64,000 nucleotides of DNA. It comes from Nitrosomonas supralitoralis. GTDB taxonomy: Bacteria > Pseudomonadota > Gammaproteobacteria > Burkholderiales > Nitrosomonadaceae. This document shows, piece after piece, positions 21,241-30,555 of the stretch. The notes under the pieces are model-generated. The model had not been told where the DNA came from. It made no database searches and was given only the letters and a program-made list of their open reading frames with translations. The DNA lies in assembly GCF_003011925.2 (NCBI RefSeq), contig NZ_PXXU01000001.1:107564-171563 (forward strand), written 5' to 3'. Within the stretch, counting starts at the first letter, position 1, and every line of letters starts with the position of its first letter. The translations under genes and the position numbers were made by a program.

Positions 21241-21283
21241 AATAAACGAGTGATAACACACGGATTATGTATAATAAACGAGT
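21241..21283. repeat. Direct repeats in the sdhC / DUF6279 divergent promoter region
   Basis: AATAAACGAGT occurs at 21241-21251 and again at 21273-21283, 32 bases apart (about three helical turns). A TATAAT hexamer (21270-21275, plus strand) overlaps the second copy. It could be a pair of operator half-sites for a regulator of either divergent gene. The site has not been matched to any known regulator. Confidence 0.35.
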
Positions 21284-21295
21284 ACGTTGAATACT

Positions 21296-21315
21296 GTTGC
21301 TAGTAGCGTAGCAAC
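21296..21315. promoter_or_regulatory. Perfect hairpin upstream of the DUF6279 lipoprotein gene
   Basis: GTTGCTA (21296-21302) and TAGCAAC (21309-21315) form a perfect 7-bp stem with a 6-base loop, followed by ATTCCTTTTGCT and then AAGGA before the ATG at 21352. It could be a weak terminator/attenuator in the leader of the downstream gene or part of a binding site. Confidence 0.35.
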
Positions 21316-21351
21316 ATTCCTTTTGCTCACCTAAAACTGGCAAGGACCATC

Positions 21352-22236
21352 ATGCAGTCCACCTCTCGAAGAATTGCGCTCATCATTTTATTCTCTTTAC
21401 TGAGTGGTTGCAGCATTGTGCGTCTGAGCTATGATCACGGGCCGCAACTGACTTGGTGGTGGCTGGATGGTTATGTCGGTTTTAATCGCGAACAAGCGCC
21501 GCACGCAAAACAAGCGATTCATCAGTGGTTTGGCTGGCATCGCTCGACCCAGCTTCCGGAATATGTTGATTGGCTAGTCGCAGTGCGCACTCAGATCGAC
21601 GGTCCGCTGACGCCATCACAAATTTGCAAGTGGTCCGACGAACTACAAAACATCATCGCACCTGCTTTCGATCAAGCCGCGCAACTGAGCGCCCCTGTGA
21701 TTTTGCGTTTAGGCGAAGCGCAATGGCGTCATCTCGAACAACGTTATGTCAAAAGTAATGATGAACTGCGCGGCGATTACCTGCAACCAGATCTTGGAGA
21801 TCGCCGGCAAGCATCGATCAAGCGAACTGTAAAGCGCATCGAAAATTTATATGGCGACATAGACAAAACTCAACAGCAATTAATTGCTGTCGGTATTGAA
21901 TCATCTCCTTTCAATCCCGAGGTCTGGATAATCGAACGCCAGCGCCGACAACAGGAAACTCTGCGAACACTGCGCCAACTCGCCAGCGAATCCACCGTCC
22001 CTGACTCGATCATTGCCTCGTTAAGACAACTCATCGAATACACGCATCGTTCGGATGACCCGGATTACCGTGCTTACCAATTGAAATTATCCGAATACAC
22101 TTGCGACTTTATCGCGCGCATGCACAATAGCGCCACCCCAGCCCAGCGCCAACATGCACATGACAAGTTAAAAGGGTGGGAAACGGATTTACGTGCGCTA
22201 CTGGTTGATAACCGTATGCATACTGCATTGGAGTAG
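21352..22236 (+). CDS. DUF6279 family lipoprotein
   Basis: 294 residues. The N-terminus is a lipoprotein signal (RRIALIILFSLLSGCSIVRL, lipobox LSGC with Cys at about residue 20). The mature part starts with LSYDHGPQLTWWWLDGYVGF, which I recognise as the start of DUF6279 proteins; the remainder is helical and charged. AAGGA lies just upstream of the ATG. Function unknown. It is divergent from sdhC. Confidence 0.8.
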   Translation: MQSTSRRIALIILFSLLSGCSIVRLSYDHGPQLTWWWLDGYVGFNREQAPHAKQAIHQWFGWHRSTQLPEYVDWLVAVRTQIDGPLTPSQICKWSDELQNIIAPAFDQAAQLSAPVILRLGEAQWRHLEQRYVKSNDELRGDYLQPDLGDRRQASIKRTVKRIENLYGDIDKTQQQLIAVGIESSPFNPEVWIIERQRRQQETLRTLRQLASESTVPDSIIASLRQLIEYTHRSDDPDYRAYQLKLSEYTCDFIARMHNSATPAQRQHAHDKLKGWETDLRALLVDNRMHTALE

Positions 22237-22722
22237 CAATGTCAGGTACCATCTGCGCAACCTGAAACACCGCTGGATTGATAGTCAATCCCTGGAAAGT
22301 GCGCTGCTTCTTCAGCATTTATATATCCATTCTCTGCATAAAATCTTCCTTATCACCATCCTTACACGACTTTTTGCTGGACAATCAAGCTGCATAGCAA
22401 TAAATTCAATGACTACCCACAATAACTAATACTTCTCACGTATTACCAATAAATAGCTGATTTGTTTCTCATCCCCTACTTTCACATTCTTTGATCTTCG
22501 GATAAAGAGGCGAAATTCACCTTATTTTCCTTCTTTAATCTAAAGAACGCATCATCTTCGTCGATAGTAAACAGTCGCGGTAGGTAAAGCGATGCTATCG
22601 AGTGATCATTACCTTGCTAGCGGTTTCTTTACCGCACAGTAAATGCAGAATAAAAAAATGAAAAACCTGGGATTGGTTCTTAAATTAAGTGTTATTGAGT
22701 CAGTAAATATTAGGAGTATGTT
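22237..22722. other. Intergenic region upstream of the subtilase gene, no gene seen
   Basis: 486 bases with no supported gene. It holds a small hairpin GCGGT-ttcttt-ACCGC (22620-22635) about 90 bases before the protease start, and AGGAG six bases before its ATG. I see no clear promoter boxes. Confidence 0.5.
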
Positions 22723-25635
22723 ATGAGCCAGTTCGTAAATAACGAGTTTTTGATTCAATTTTCTCCGAGCCTCACTCAGAAGGAAAAATCGGCACTATTA
22801 CGCAAAAACGGTGCTGAACCTGTTCACGATATAACATCATTCGGTCAAGAGCCAACGCTGGTCAAGATTAGCTCCTCCAAGTCACTGGACAAAGTTATGC
22901 ATTCTTTATCCATGCAACCCGGGGTCGAGTTTGTACAACACAACTGGATTGTTTCCAATCAATTCGCAAGTGATGATCCCTACTACACTAACGGAAACCT
23001 CTGGGGCATGTACGGCGACTCATCTTCACCAGCGAATATTTACGGAAGCCAAGCCAGTAAAGCCTGGAACAACGGTTTTATAGGAACCACAAAAACCGTT
23101 GTGGGTGTGATTGATACGGGTATTGATTACACCCATCCAGATCTTTATTTAAATATCTGGATCAACCAAAAGGAAATCAGCAATGCGCTTCGTTCGGGAC
23201 TAACCGATGTAGACCATGATGGCATTATCAGTTTTATCGATTTGAATCATGCAGCAAATGTCGCTTATGTCTCTGATGTTAACAAAAATGATCGCATCGA
23301 CGCCGGTGATTTGCTGGCCGATTCACGCTGGAAAAACGGCGATGATTTGGACCATAATGGCTATATTGATGATATTGTCGGCTGGGATTTTGTTAATAAT
23401 GACAACAATCCTTTTGATGATGTAAATCACGGAACTCATGTCGCAGGGACTATCGGCGCCACTGGCGGAAATGGTAACGGCGTTTCCGGGATAAACTGGA
23501 ATGTTCAAATGATGGCGCTGAAAGCACTAGGCCCCTCTGGAGGCACCTCCTTATCTACCACAGCGGCAATCGATTATTACACCAACGCCAGCAAAGCTTC
23601 TGGTACTGGCCAGAATTTCGTGGCGACCAATAATTCATGGGGAGGAGGCGGATATTCTCAGAGTAACTTTGATGCTATTGTACGCTCAGCGCAAGCGGGC
23701 AATCTTTTTGTCGCTGCATCAGGAAATAGCGGTTTCAATACGGATACCTATTCAAGTTATCCTTCCAACTTTAACACAACAGCAGCTGCCGGATACGATG
23801 CGGTTATATCGGTTGCGGCCTTAACCAGCTCTGGATCACTGGCTGCTTTCTCAAATCATGGCAAATCTACCGTTGACCTGGCAGCACCGGGGCAAAGCAT
23901 TTATTCTACTGTGCCGGGAGGCGGATATGCCTCTTTCCAAGGCACCTCCATGGCCGCGCCACATGTTACAGGAGCTTTGGCGCTCTACGCATCTGCTCTT
24001 CCCGAACTTACCGCACCACAATTGCGTGAAGCTTTACTGAGTTCAGTCATCCCAACCAGCGCTTTGACGACGACCACAGTTACCGGTGGACGTTTAGATG
24101 TTGGCACCTTGCTTGCCGGCGCACCGCTACCGCCAGGCGTTGTTGCCAGTGGCGGAACATATACCGGCACAACTGCCAACAACATTATGAACGGTGGCGC
24201 AGGTGATGATATTCTCTATGGTTTATCCGGCAATGATACGCTGAGGGGCTTAGCTGGTAACGATATCCTGGACGGCGGAGCAGGCAATGATAAGCTCTAT
24301 GGAGGAGAAGGATCCGATGTTTATCTGACACAATCAGCTACAGATCATAAAGCTGCGGAGTTTTTTGACTCGGGTACCTCAGGAACTGACGAAGTGCGAT
24401 TTGCGGCAACGGTTAAGGGTACTTTGACACTGTACGCAGGAGACACTGGCATCGAACGCGTGGTGATCGGCACCGGGACTGGAATCAACGCGATTTCATC
24501 CGCCACGACCGCACTAAATATTAATGCGAGCGCGGTATCAAATGCGCTGACTATCATCGGCAATGCCGGCAACAATGTTCTTACCGGCACTGCCTACACC
24601 GATCAATTCGATGGCGGTGACGGCTCCGATATCTATATTATCAACTCAGCCACCCATCACTCGGCTGCAGAATTTTCTGATAGTGGATTCAATGGCATCG
24701 ACGAAGTTCGTTTTGCTGCCACTGTATCCAGCACTTTAACGTTGTTTTCCGGCGATACCGGGATCGAACGCATCGTTATCGGCACCGGCACGGCTGCAAC
24801 TGCTGTTTCAACCGGAGTTGTAGCACTCAATGTCAATGCAGCGAATGTTACAAATGCACTAACACTCATTGGCAACGCTGGCCCAAACATTCTTACCGGC
24901 ACAGCACAAGCCGACATGATCGATGGTAAGGCCGGCACTGATGTGATGGATGGAGGGAATAATTCGGATGTTTATTTAATTAATGCAGCTTCGGAACATG
25001 TCGCCGCAGAAATAAGTGACTCCGGTATTAGCGGTACTGACGAAATACGATTTGCTGCATCAGCTAAGAGCACCTTGGTCCTGTATGCCGGCGATACTGG
25101 CATTGAGCGAGTTGTGATTGGAACAGGCTATGCAGAAAACGCAGTTACTACAGGCACAACCGCTATCAACATTAATGCCGCAGCAGTCACAAACGGATTG
25201 TCCATAATTGGCAACAATGGCGCCAATATATTAATCGGTACCGAATTTAACGACACATTCAGCGGCAATAATGGCAATGACATCATCACCGGTGGTAGCG
25301 GTGCAGATAAATTTGTCTTCGATTATAGTCCAAACAGCACATCCAACCGGGACACGCTGATCGACTTCCAAAGCGGTGTTGATATACTGCAATTCAGTTT
25401 AAACATATTCACCGGTTTGGGTGTCAGTCCGGGTACTCTGAATACTCAGCAATTCTGGTCAGGTGCGGGCGCAATCGCTGCCCAGGATATCAACGACCGG
25501 CTCATCTACAACACCACAACAGGTATCCTGTATTATGATGCCGATGGTCTGGGCGGTTCCGCCGCTTTGCAGGTTGCATTAATGGGTACTACTGTTCATC
25601 CAAACCTGATCTACAGTGATATTCAAATGATTTGA
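22723..25635 (+). CDS. Subtilisin-like (S8) protease with RTX calcium repeats
   Basis: 970 residues, with no N-terminal signal peptide. Residues about 1-85 resemble a short protease prodomain. The catalytic triad is visible: Asp131 (VGVIDTGIDYTHPD), His236 (NHGTHVAGTIGATG) and Ser409 (GTSMAAPHVTGALALY). Between Asp and His is a calcium-binding-looking insert with DxDxDG-type loops (DVDHDGIISFIDL, DVNKNDRIDAGDL, DLDHNGYIDD). The C-terminal half has RTX nonapeptides (GGAGDDILYGLSGNDTLRGL) around three diverged 104-112-residue repeats beginning SDVY/SDIY (about residues 532, 635 and 747), then an RTX block before the end. RTX plus no leader suggests type I secretion; no transporter genes lie nearby. 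Confidence 0.9.
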   Translation: MSQFVNNEFLIQFSPSLTQKEKSALLRKNGAEPVHDITSFGQEPTLVKISSSKSLDKVMHSLSMQPGVEFVQHNWIVSNQFASDDPYYTNGNLWGMYGDSSSPANIYGSQASKAWNNGFIGTTKTVVGVIDTGIDYTHPDLYLNIWINQKEISNALRSGLTDVDHDGIISFIDLNHAANVAYVSDVNKNDRIDAGDLLADSRWKNGDDLDHNGYIDDIVGWDFVNNDNNPFDDVNHGTHVAGTIGATGGNGNGVSGINWNVQMMALKALGPSGGTSLSTTAAIDYYTNASKASGTGQNFVATNNSWGGGGYSQSNFDAIVRSAQAGNLFVAASGNSGFNTDTYSSYPSNFNTTAAAGYDAVISVAALTSSGSLAAFSNHGKSTVDLAAPGQSIYSTVPGGGYASFQGTSMAAPHVTGALALYASALPELTAPQLREALLSSVIPTSALTTTTVTGGRLDVGTLLAGAPLPPGVVASGGTYTGTTANNIMNGGAGDDILYGLSGNDTLRGLAGNDILDGGAGNDKLYGGEGSDVYLTQSATDHKAAEFFDSGTSGTDEVRFAATVKGTLTLYAGDTGIERVVIGTGTGINAISSATTALNINASAVSNALTIIGNAGNNVLTGTAYTDQFDGGDGSDIYIINSATHHSAAEFSDSGFNGIDEVRFAATVSSTLTLFSGDTGIERIVIGTGTAATAVSTGVVALNVNAANVTNALTLIGNAGPNILTGTAQADMIDGKAGTDVMDGGNNSDVYLINAASEHVAAEISDSGISGTDEIRFAASAKSTLVLYAGDTGIERVVIGTGYAENAVTTGTTAININAAAVTNGLSIIGNNGANILIGTEFNDTFSGNNGNDIITGGSGADKFVFDYSPNSTSNRDTLIDFQSGVDILQFSLNIFTGLGVSPGTLNTQQFWSGAGAIAAQDINDRLIYNTTTGILYYDADGLGGSAALQVALMGTTVHPNLIYSDIQMI

Positions 25636-25657
25636 CATAGCATTAGCATAGCATTAA

Positions 25658-26601
25658 GGTCAGGTCTATATTAAGACATCACTTTGGGCGCCAGACTACC
25701 CACAATTTTTACCATTATTTGCTTTCGCTTCTCTAGCAATTTTACCAACGGTTGTGAAATGTATGTTAAAGAACGCAGCAATCTGTGAGTAACTATATTC
25801 GCCAGTCATATACATCGCCACAATGGCTTCATTACGATTGGCATGAGCCTGCGCTAATTTTTCCAGCGGCGGTGCAGGTGGGCGGCGCTGGGCTTTGGGT
25901 ATATTGAGATCTTCAGACAATGCTTTGTTTTTCTGTTGCATCTGTTGCACGAAATAATCATCACCAAGTAACACCTGCTGGTTTAAATATCGCCATATTG
26001 ATTCTTGTCCAATGCCTTGCGCAACAAATTGACTAAATCCTTGCACTGCTTCATTTCGTTTACCTGCAAATTGTGCAAGTAGTTTGTCTGTTGCCAACCA
26101 TGGCGGCGCCGAAGTTTTCCCTACCGTTGCATTATAGCTGCTCCATGGCCACTTCCCTGGGTGATCCTCCATCCCCGCCCTTACCGGATTGAGGACAGCA
26201 TAACGCATCAATTCCATCAGATAAGTATCCGCATCAACCAAAATTGCCTTGTATCGCCCCTGGAACAAATGACCACTGCGTTGATGGCGACGATTCGATG
26301 CCTGGGTAAACACGCCATTCAACTGGCGCATACCTTTCGACAAATTGCCATCTGGCGTTTCAATCAATAAATGATAGTGGTTGCTCATCAGACAATAAGC
26401 ATGACAAATCCAATTAAAGTCTTCAATGACTTGCCCCAAAATGGCAAGAAATTTTTCTCGATCAATATCATCATCATAAATATTCTCACGCCGGTCGCCG
26501 CGAGCGGTTACATGATAAAAAGCACCAGGAAACTCAATTCTTATCGGTCTACTCATGAGCCCGATAATAGCAAACATGAAGCATCTTATCTAGACCTGAC
26601 C
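25658..26601. mobile_element. RAYT-type element with inverted terminal motifs
   Basis: GGTCAGGTCTA at 25658-25668 recurs inverted as TAGACCTGACC at 26591-26601, with weaker similarity continuing inward (TATTAAGAC against GATAAGATG). The pair brackets a single Y1-type transposase gene. Such flanking motifs are expected for REP-associated tyrosine transposases, which process REP-like hairpins. No target duplication was identified. Confidence 0.6.
25696..26556 (-). CDS. REP-associated tyrosine transposase (Y1/IS200-like)
   Basis: HUH-type single-strand transposase, 286 residues from the ATG at 26556 (the frame opens seven codons earlier). MSRPIRIEFPGAFYHVTARG is the typical start. The HUH pair is in CLMSNHYHLLIETP (about residue 70), followed by FTQASNRRHQRSGHLFQGRY with the likely catalytic Tyr and then ELMRYAVLNPVRAGM. 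The C-terminus has a helix-turn-helix-like segment (YSYSQIAAFFNIHFTTVGKI), as in longer RAYTs. No stop or frameshift is seen, so it looks intact. It separates the protease from the injection-system cargo gene. Confidence 0.9.
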   Translation of the reverse strand: MSRPIRIEFPGAFYHVTARGDRRENIYDDDIDREKFLAILGQVIEDFNWICHAYCLMSNHYHLLIETPDGNLSKGMRQLNGVFTQASNRRHQRSGHLFQGRYKAILVDADTYLMELMRYAVLNPVRAGMEDHPGKWPWSSYNATVGKTSAPPWLATDKLLAQFAGKRNEAVQGFSQFVAQGIGQESIWRYLNQQVLLGDDYFVQQMQQKNKALSEDLNIPKAQRRPPAPPLEKLAQAHANRNEAIVAMYMTGEYSYSQIAAFFNIHFTTVGKIAREAKANNGKNCG

Positions 26602-26737
26602 CCACGTATTGCTTCACGTATTGCTTGTGTTTACTGCTATTGGATGTGCGGCTATGGGGTCCTCTTCGGCTACAATAAGTCAATACTCATGCTTGACTCC
26701 CTTCATAGGCTTTTTTCTATTGGTTTTTAACGAAATA

Positions 26738-29154
26738 TTACGCTCGAATTTGTGCGCCCAAATCTGTGATAATCTCTAGTGGAGTGGCATTGAGCCTAAC
26801 ACCACGATCGCTAAAAGTATCACGTGATTGAACGGTAGCCAGTAGTGCTGTCCAGGCCGCTTTATTTTTGTTTCCCTTCGTAGGATTGGCTGCCCAGTCA
26901 TGGTTCATTAGAAGATGCTGAATGGCAGTGGCAATCCGATCTCCTTCAGGACCCAATTCGCCTCGTGTAGTATGAACATGCTCGGGGTAATCTGTTAAGA
27001 GGTGTGTTCTAGTCCCGTCGGCTACATGAAGTTGCCCTTGTGCTGTTCTGTAACCCGCTGTATCGGCCCGCTTTTTTTCCACCTCCATGGGATAAGTAAA
27101 ATCCCGTTTGTCCATAGCTTTGGCTGCTACTGGATGGGCACGCTGAAAGGCGGCCCATAATTTATTTACACTTTGTGCAGCGCCAACATTTGCCGCGACA
27201 AAGCTCTGGAGTTCAGGGCCTTTGCCCCATTCTAATAGAGTAGGTGCAACACCCGTTAGAATGTGTTGTTCGCCTCCTAAAACATAGGTTGAAAGATAGT
27301 TGTCCGTAAGCGCCCCTGGAGCTTTGATCTGCTTTGAATCAGAGAGTGACATTCTGTATTCATCCACTCCCGCAACTTTCGCTGCAGTAGGATGCGGTGC
27401 CCCTAATCCAACAACCAAACCTCCTAATTTTGTCTTGGTCATTCGTTTTCGAAGATGTGCTGCTACTTGACCCGAATCTCCATTAAACATTACAATTTCC
27501 ATATCTGCTGCCTGAAGTGCTAAGTCACCTTTTTTAAATTTGCTCACGGTTTTTGCGGTAATGTCAACGATGTTATGGACTCCTTCATCTCCTCCTTTCA
27601 TTTCAATCTCAAATCTAAACCCTTTATGATGTTGTGCGGCATAAACAGTGGCCACAGGTGCGGTCATATCCAAAAGTTGTCGAAGGCTCATAAAAACGGT
27701 ATGCTCTGATAATTCTTTAGGAGCAAGAGAGAGATCATCTGCAGCCTTCCTTGCCAGCCCCATAAGAACGTCAGAATTGGTGGCTCCAATGGTCGCATCG
27801 GCATTGGCATATGCAGCTCTTTTAACTTCTGACATTTGTTCAGAAATGTTTCTATCGTGACTAACTATGGGAACGCCATCTTGTGATAGGAAAACGTCGC
27901 ACTCTATTCCATCCAAACCCCATGGATTGGTCGGTGTGGATGCATGACTTAAGGCAGATGCAAATGCTGCTCGAGAGTTTTCGGTTGGCCTCCCTCGTGC
28001 GGGATCGGTATCAGGGATCAACCCGCCAAATGACTTGTTGGTTGCCCCCATCCCTCTATGGGCTATAATAGACATTCTCGCTCTTTTCTGCATTTTCAAT
28101 CTTAGCGCTTCAATTCTTTTTTTAATTTCATCACTTTGGCTACAATTTGTAGCCCAATAATCCAAAGTACCGAGTAGTAAGCATTCATCTCCTATCTTAG
28201 GCGGAAGTGGATCTAAAGCAATGGCGGCATCCAATCGGGTAACGGAAGCCGCTTTTATAGGGTCGTACTTGTCACCAATTCCAGCATAATTTGCAGGATT
28301 GGCTTCGAGATTAATGTTTACAATGGCCGCATTTAGTAACGCGGCAACAGTTTCCAGATGAGGAATGACATTGATCTGTCCACAAATTCGATTCAGTTTC
28401 CTAAAACCTTTATGTTCCAGTAATTCGTCTTTTACAGGATTGTCAGCATGGCCTTCAGCAGTTTTAACCGCTTTTTTATCAACGCTGATACCGGGCGTCT
28501 TGCCTTCTTTTACCAATTGCCTTATGGCCTGATTGGAAAGAATCGCTCTACTCAATTGATTAAAGAACGCACCTTGAACAACCAAATCCTCATTATTCAT
28601 ATTCAATGCCTTGGTTCTCATCACATCTGCCTCTTTCCCCAATCCTACGTCATCATTTATATGCACCTTACCCTTCATTTGCATGGTAGCCTTTACCCCC
28701 CCCCTTGCTTTTGCTGCACCACGTGCCAAGCTTCATGTGGCAAATGTTTTTCTTGTCCTGGCCCTAAATGAATATCAGTGCCTTGCGCATAAGCATGAGC
28801 TTGCAATTGATCCGGTTTATCAGAGTTACGATGCACTTTTACATCATCCATAGAATAACCAGAAAGATTTTCTATTCCTGATTTTAGATTGTCAGGTAAA
28901 CCCGTGTTGTTTTCTTTCTTTTGGATGGGCTGCTGTCGTTGAGCAGAATAACTAGCAGCTATCGCCTGTAATTGAGCAGCTTGTTTAGCTTGCCGACTAC
29001 TATTTGCCATTTCTTGAAGCTTTCTTTGCGCTATAGCTTCAGGTCGATTATCCACAAACTTAAAAGAAGACTCACTACCACTTTGCTTTTGAGAAAGCTC
29101 ATTCGCCACCGACTGGCCTTTATTTTCTTGTGCTTTATCAGCGTGAGTATTCAT
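26738..29154 (-). pseudogene. eCIS cargo: DUF4157 leader + glycerophosphodiesterase-like toxin, out of frame at a G9 run
   Basis: Two frames join into one protein of about 804 residues. Residues 1 to about 150 start MNTHADKAQENKG and hold the DUF4157 domain (NTGLPDNLKSGIENLSGYSM, then GQEKHLPHEAWHVVQQKQ with an HExxH-like motif), a leader seen on many eCIS effectors. At nine G (minus strand; 28696-28704) the frame hits a stop (KQGGG, TAA). The domain resumes in another frame as VKATMQMKGKVHINDDVGLG. From about residue 360 comes a GDPD fold: IIAHRGMG, RPTENSRAAF, GIECDVFLSQDGVPIVSHD, FRFEIEMKG. Seven or ten G would restore the frame; seven matches the domain length of the neighbouring copy. 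It may be phase-variable, a real pseudogene, or a base-count error. Confidence 0.75.
28696..28704 (-). repeat. Homopolymeric G9 tract inside the cargo gene
   Basis: Nine consecutive C on the plus strand (G on the coding strand) lie inside the DUF4157 domain exactly where the reading frame changes. Mononucleotide G/C runs of this length are classic slipped-strand sites. The frame is closed at 9 and open at 7 or 10. Confidence 0.8.
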
Positions 29155-29185
29155 AATTTATTTCTTTTCAGTTTTAGTCTATTGC

Positions 29186-29239
29186 CCCTGTTGGTTTTCC
29201 CCGATGCTCGCTGAGCTACGGGATAAACAACCTACAGGG
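29186..29239. repeat. Imperfect palindrome, REP-like
   Basis: CCCTGTTGGTT at 29186-29196 pairs with AACCTACAGGG at 29229-29239 with one mismatch, and an inner CCCCG/CGGG pair supports a longer hairpin. It lies between the two cargo genes and could be a REP-type element, a terminator for the second cargo gene, or a scar of rearrangement. Confidence 0.4.
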
Positions 29240-29350
29240 TGAACTATAATAATACCAGCTAACAACACTGGCGCGTTTACCCCGTCCTATAACGTTCATC
29301 CACTACCTTCTTTGATATTACGAAAAAATAATACTTCCCTCGAATAACAA

Positions 29351-29510
29351 TCAACCACCATCATCTTTCATGTTATTCAGATAGTTCGCTAACAAGTTCT
29401 TCAAGTAGATCTTCCCGTTCCCAGACTTCAGATATTTTTCTCGTTTTGTAGCGCCCTGTTGGTTTAGAGATCCTTCGTAGTAGATGAGGGATAACGGTCT
29501 TCTTTGTTTT
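29351..29510 (-). pseudogene. GIY-YIG nuclease C-terminal remnant
   Basis: The minus strand reads VPSTKQRRPLSLIYYEGSLN, then QQGATKREKYLKSGNGKIYL and KNLLANYL before a stop. This matches the conserved C-terminal half of small GIY-YIG endonuclease-domain proteins, where the family typically has a YYEAxLNKxDAxRREKYLK pattern. The N-terminal half with the GIY and YIG residues is absent, and stops interrupt the frame upstream. It is debris lying just past the truncated cargo gene. Confidence 0.55.
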
Positions 29511-29722
29511 GTCGATGGCACGTTCCCTTTAATCAGCGGCAGTCGCTGATTCCTCGTACTTGTTGATTCAACTTGTCATCCGGATCAAATATGAGTTTCA
29601 AGCGGGACTGATTTCTATGCACTGTCTTTTCGACTCTGAAAATTTTGGTCATGACCGCCATTCAACGTTTCACCCAACTGAAATGCTCATGGCATTTTCA
29701 GATCTTGCGTATGCCTCAATGC

Positions 29723-30519
29723 TTACGGAACACTGGCAACCGCCTTCGCCCCCATTACGTCCGCCTCATGCTCCAAACCCTGATCATCATTGACCGACAC
29801 CCCGTCCTTCATCTGCATTGTAGGCTTCACCCTTCCTTGCGCCTGTTGCACCACATGCCAGGCTTCATGCGGCAGATGCTGTTCCTGCCCGGGTGCGACA
29901 TGAATGTCGGTTCCCTGCGCGTAAGCCAGGGCATTGAGTTGTGCGGGCTGGGATGAATTGTAATGGACCTTGACGTTGTCCATGGATATGCCGGAAAGGG
30001 ACTCGATACCGGACTTGAGGTTATCGGGCAGACCGGTGTTGTTGGGTACTACGGCGTTTTTTTGCTCTCGTTGAATAGAGGATTCGGAAGTAAATTTGCC
30101 CTGCAACAGTTTCTCTTCTTCAACACGCTGAGCAGTTGCAAACTTTCCTTGCAAAGGCTCTTCTTCCACTCGCTGAGCGATTCCTTTACCCTGCAAAGGT
30201 TCTTCTTCCTCAACCCGTTGCGTAGCCTCGAATCTGCCTTGCAGCAATTTCTCCCCGGGTTTCGCCTGCAATCGCATACTGGCGGTTTGCAGCGAGTGGC
30301 TTATGCTCTTTGCGCGACCATCTGTGGGCTGTTATGCATTGACTCCGCCAGCTTGTGTTGGGTAATCAACGGCGAACTTGCCTGAATTGCGTGGATGAGC
30401 TGCAGCTGTGCGATGGTTTCAGGGCGGTTGTCACGGGCATTTTGCGGTGTGCTGCCACTAACGGTTGGTGATGGTCGGGTTTGTTGCGGGTCCAATTGAG
30501 TCGATACAGATTGCTTCAT
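29723..30519 (-). pseudogene. Second eCIS cargo gene: DUF4157 leader, frameshifted and lacking a toxin domain
   Basis: It begins at 30519 behind a strong GGAGG (five-base spacing): MKQSVSTQLDPQQTRP. The first frame stops at 30301 after HNSPQMVAQRA, and the protein continues in another frame (SHSLQTASMRLQAKPGEKLL); one missing base explains this. Next come three imperfect repeats around QRVEEEEPLQGK, QRVEEEPLQGKF and QRVEEEKLLQGKF, then a complete DUF4157 domain (NTGLPDNLKSGIESLSGISM; LPHEAWHVVQQAQGRVKPTM). It ends at MGAKAVASVP directly after the domain, where other effectors continue into a toxin. It is probably a dead or decapitated cargo gene. Confidence 0.7.
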
Positions 30520-30555
30520 GCAAACCTCCGTTTTATGAGATAAGACTTGACAGCC

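Noticed and set aside
26603..26640. Short tandem repeat ACGTATTGCTTC / ACGTATTGCTTG
   Set aside because: Only two copies of 12 bases next to the RAYT element; too little to interpret.
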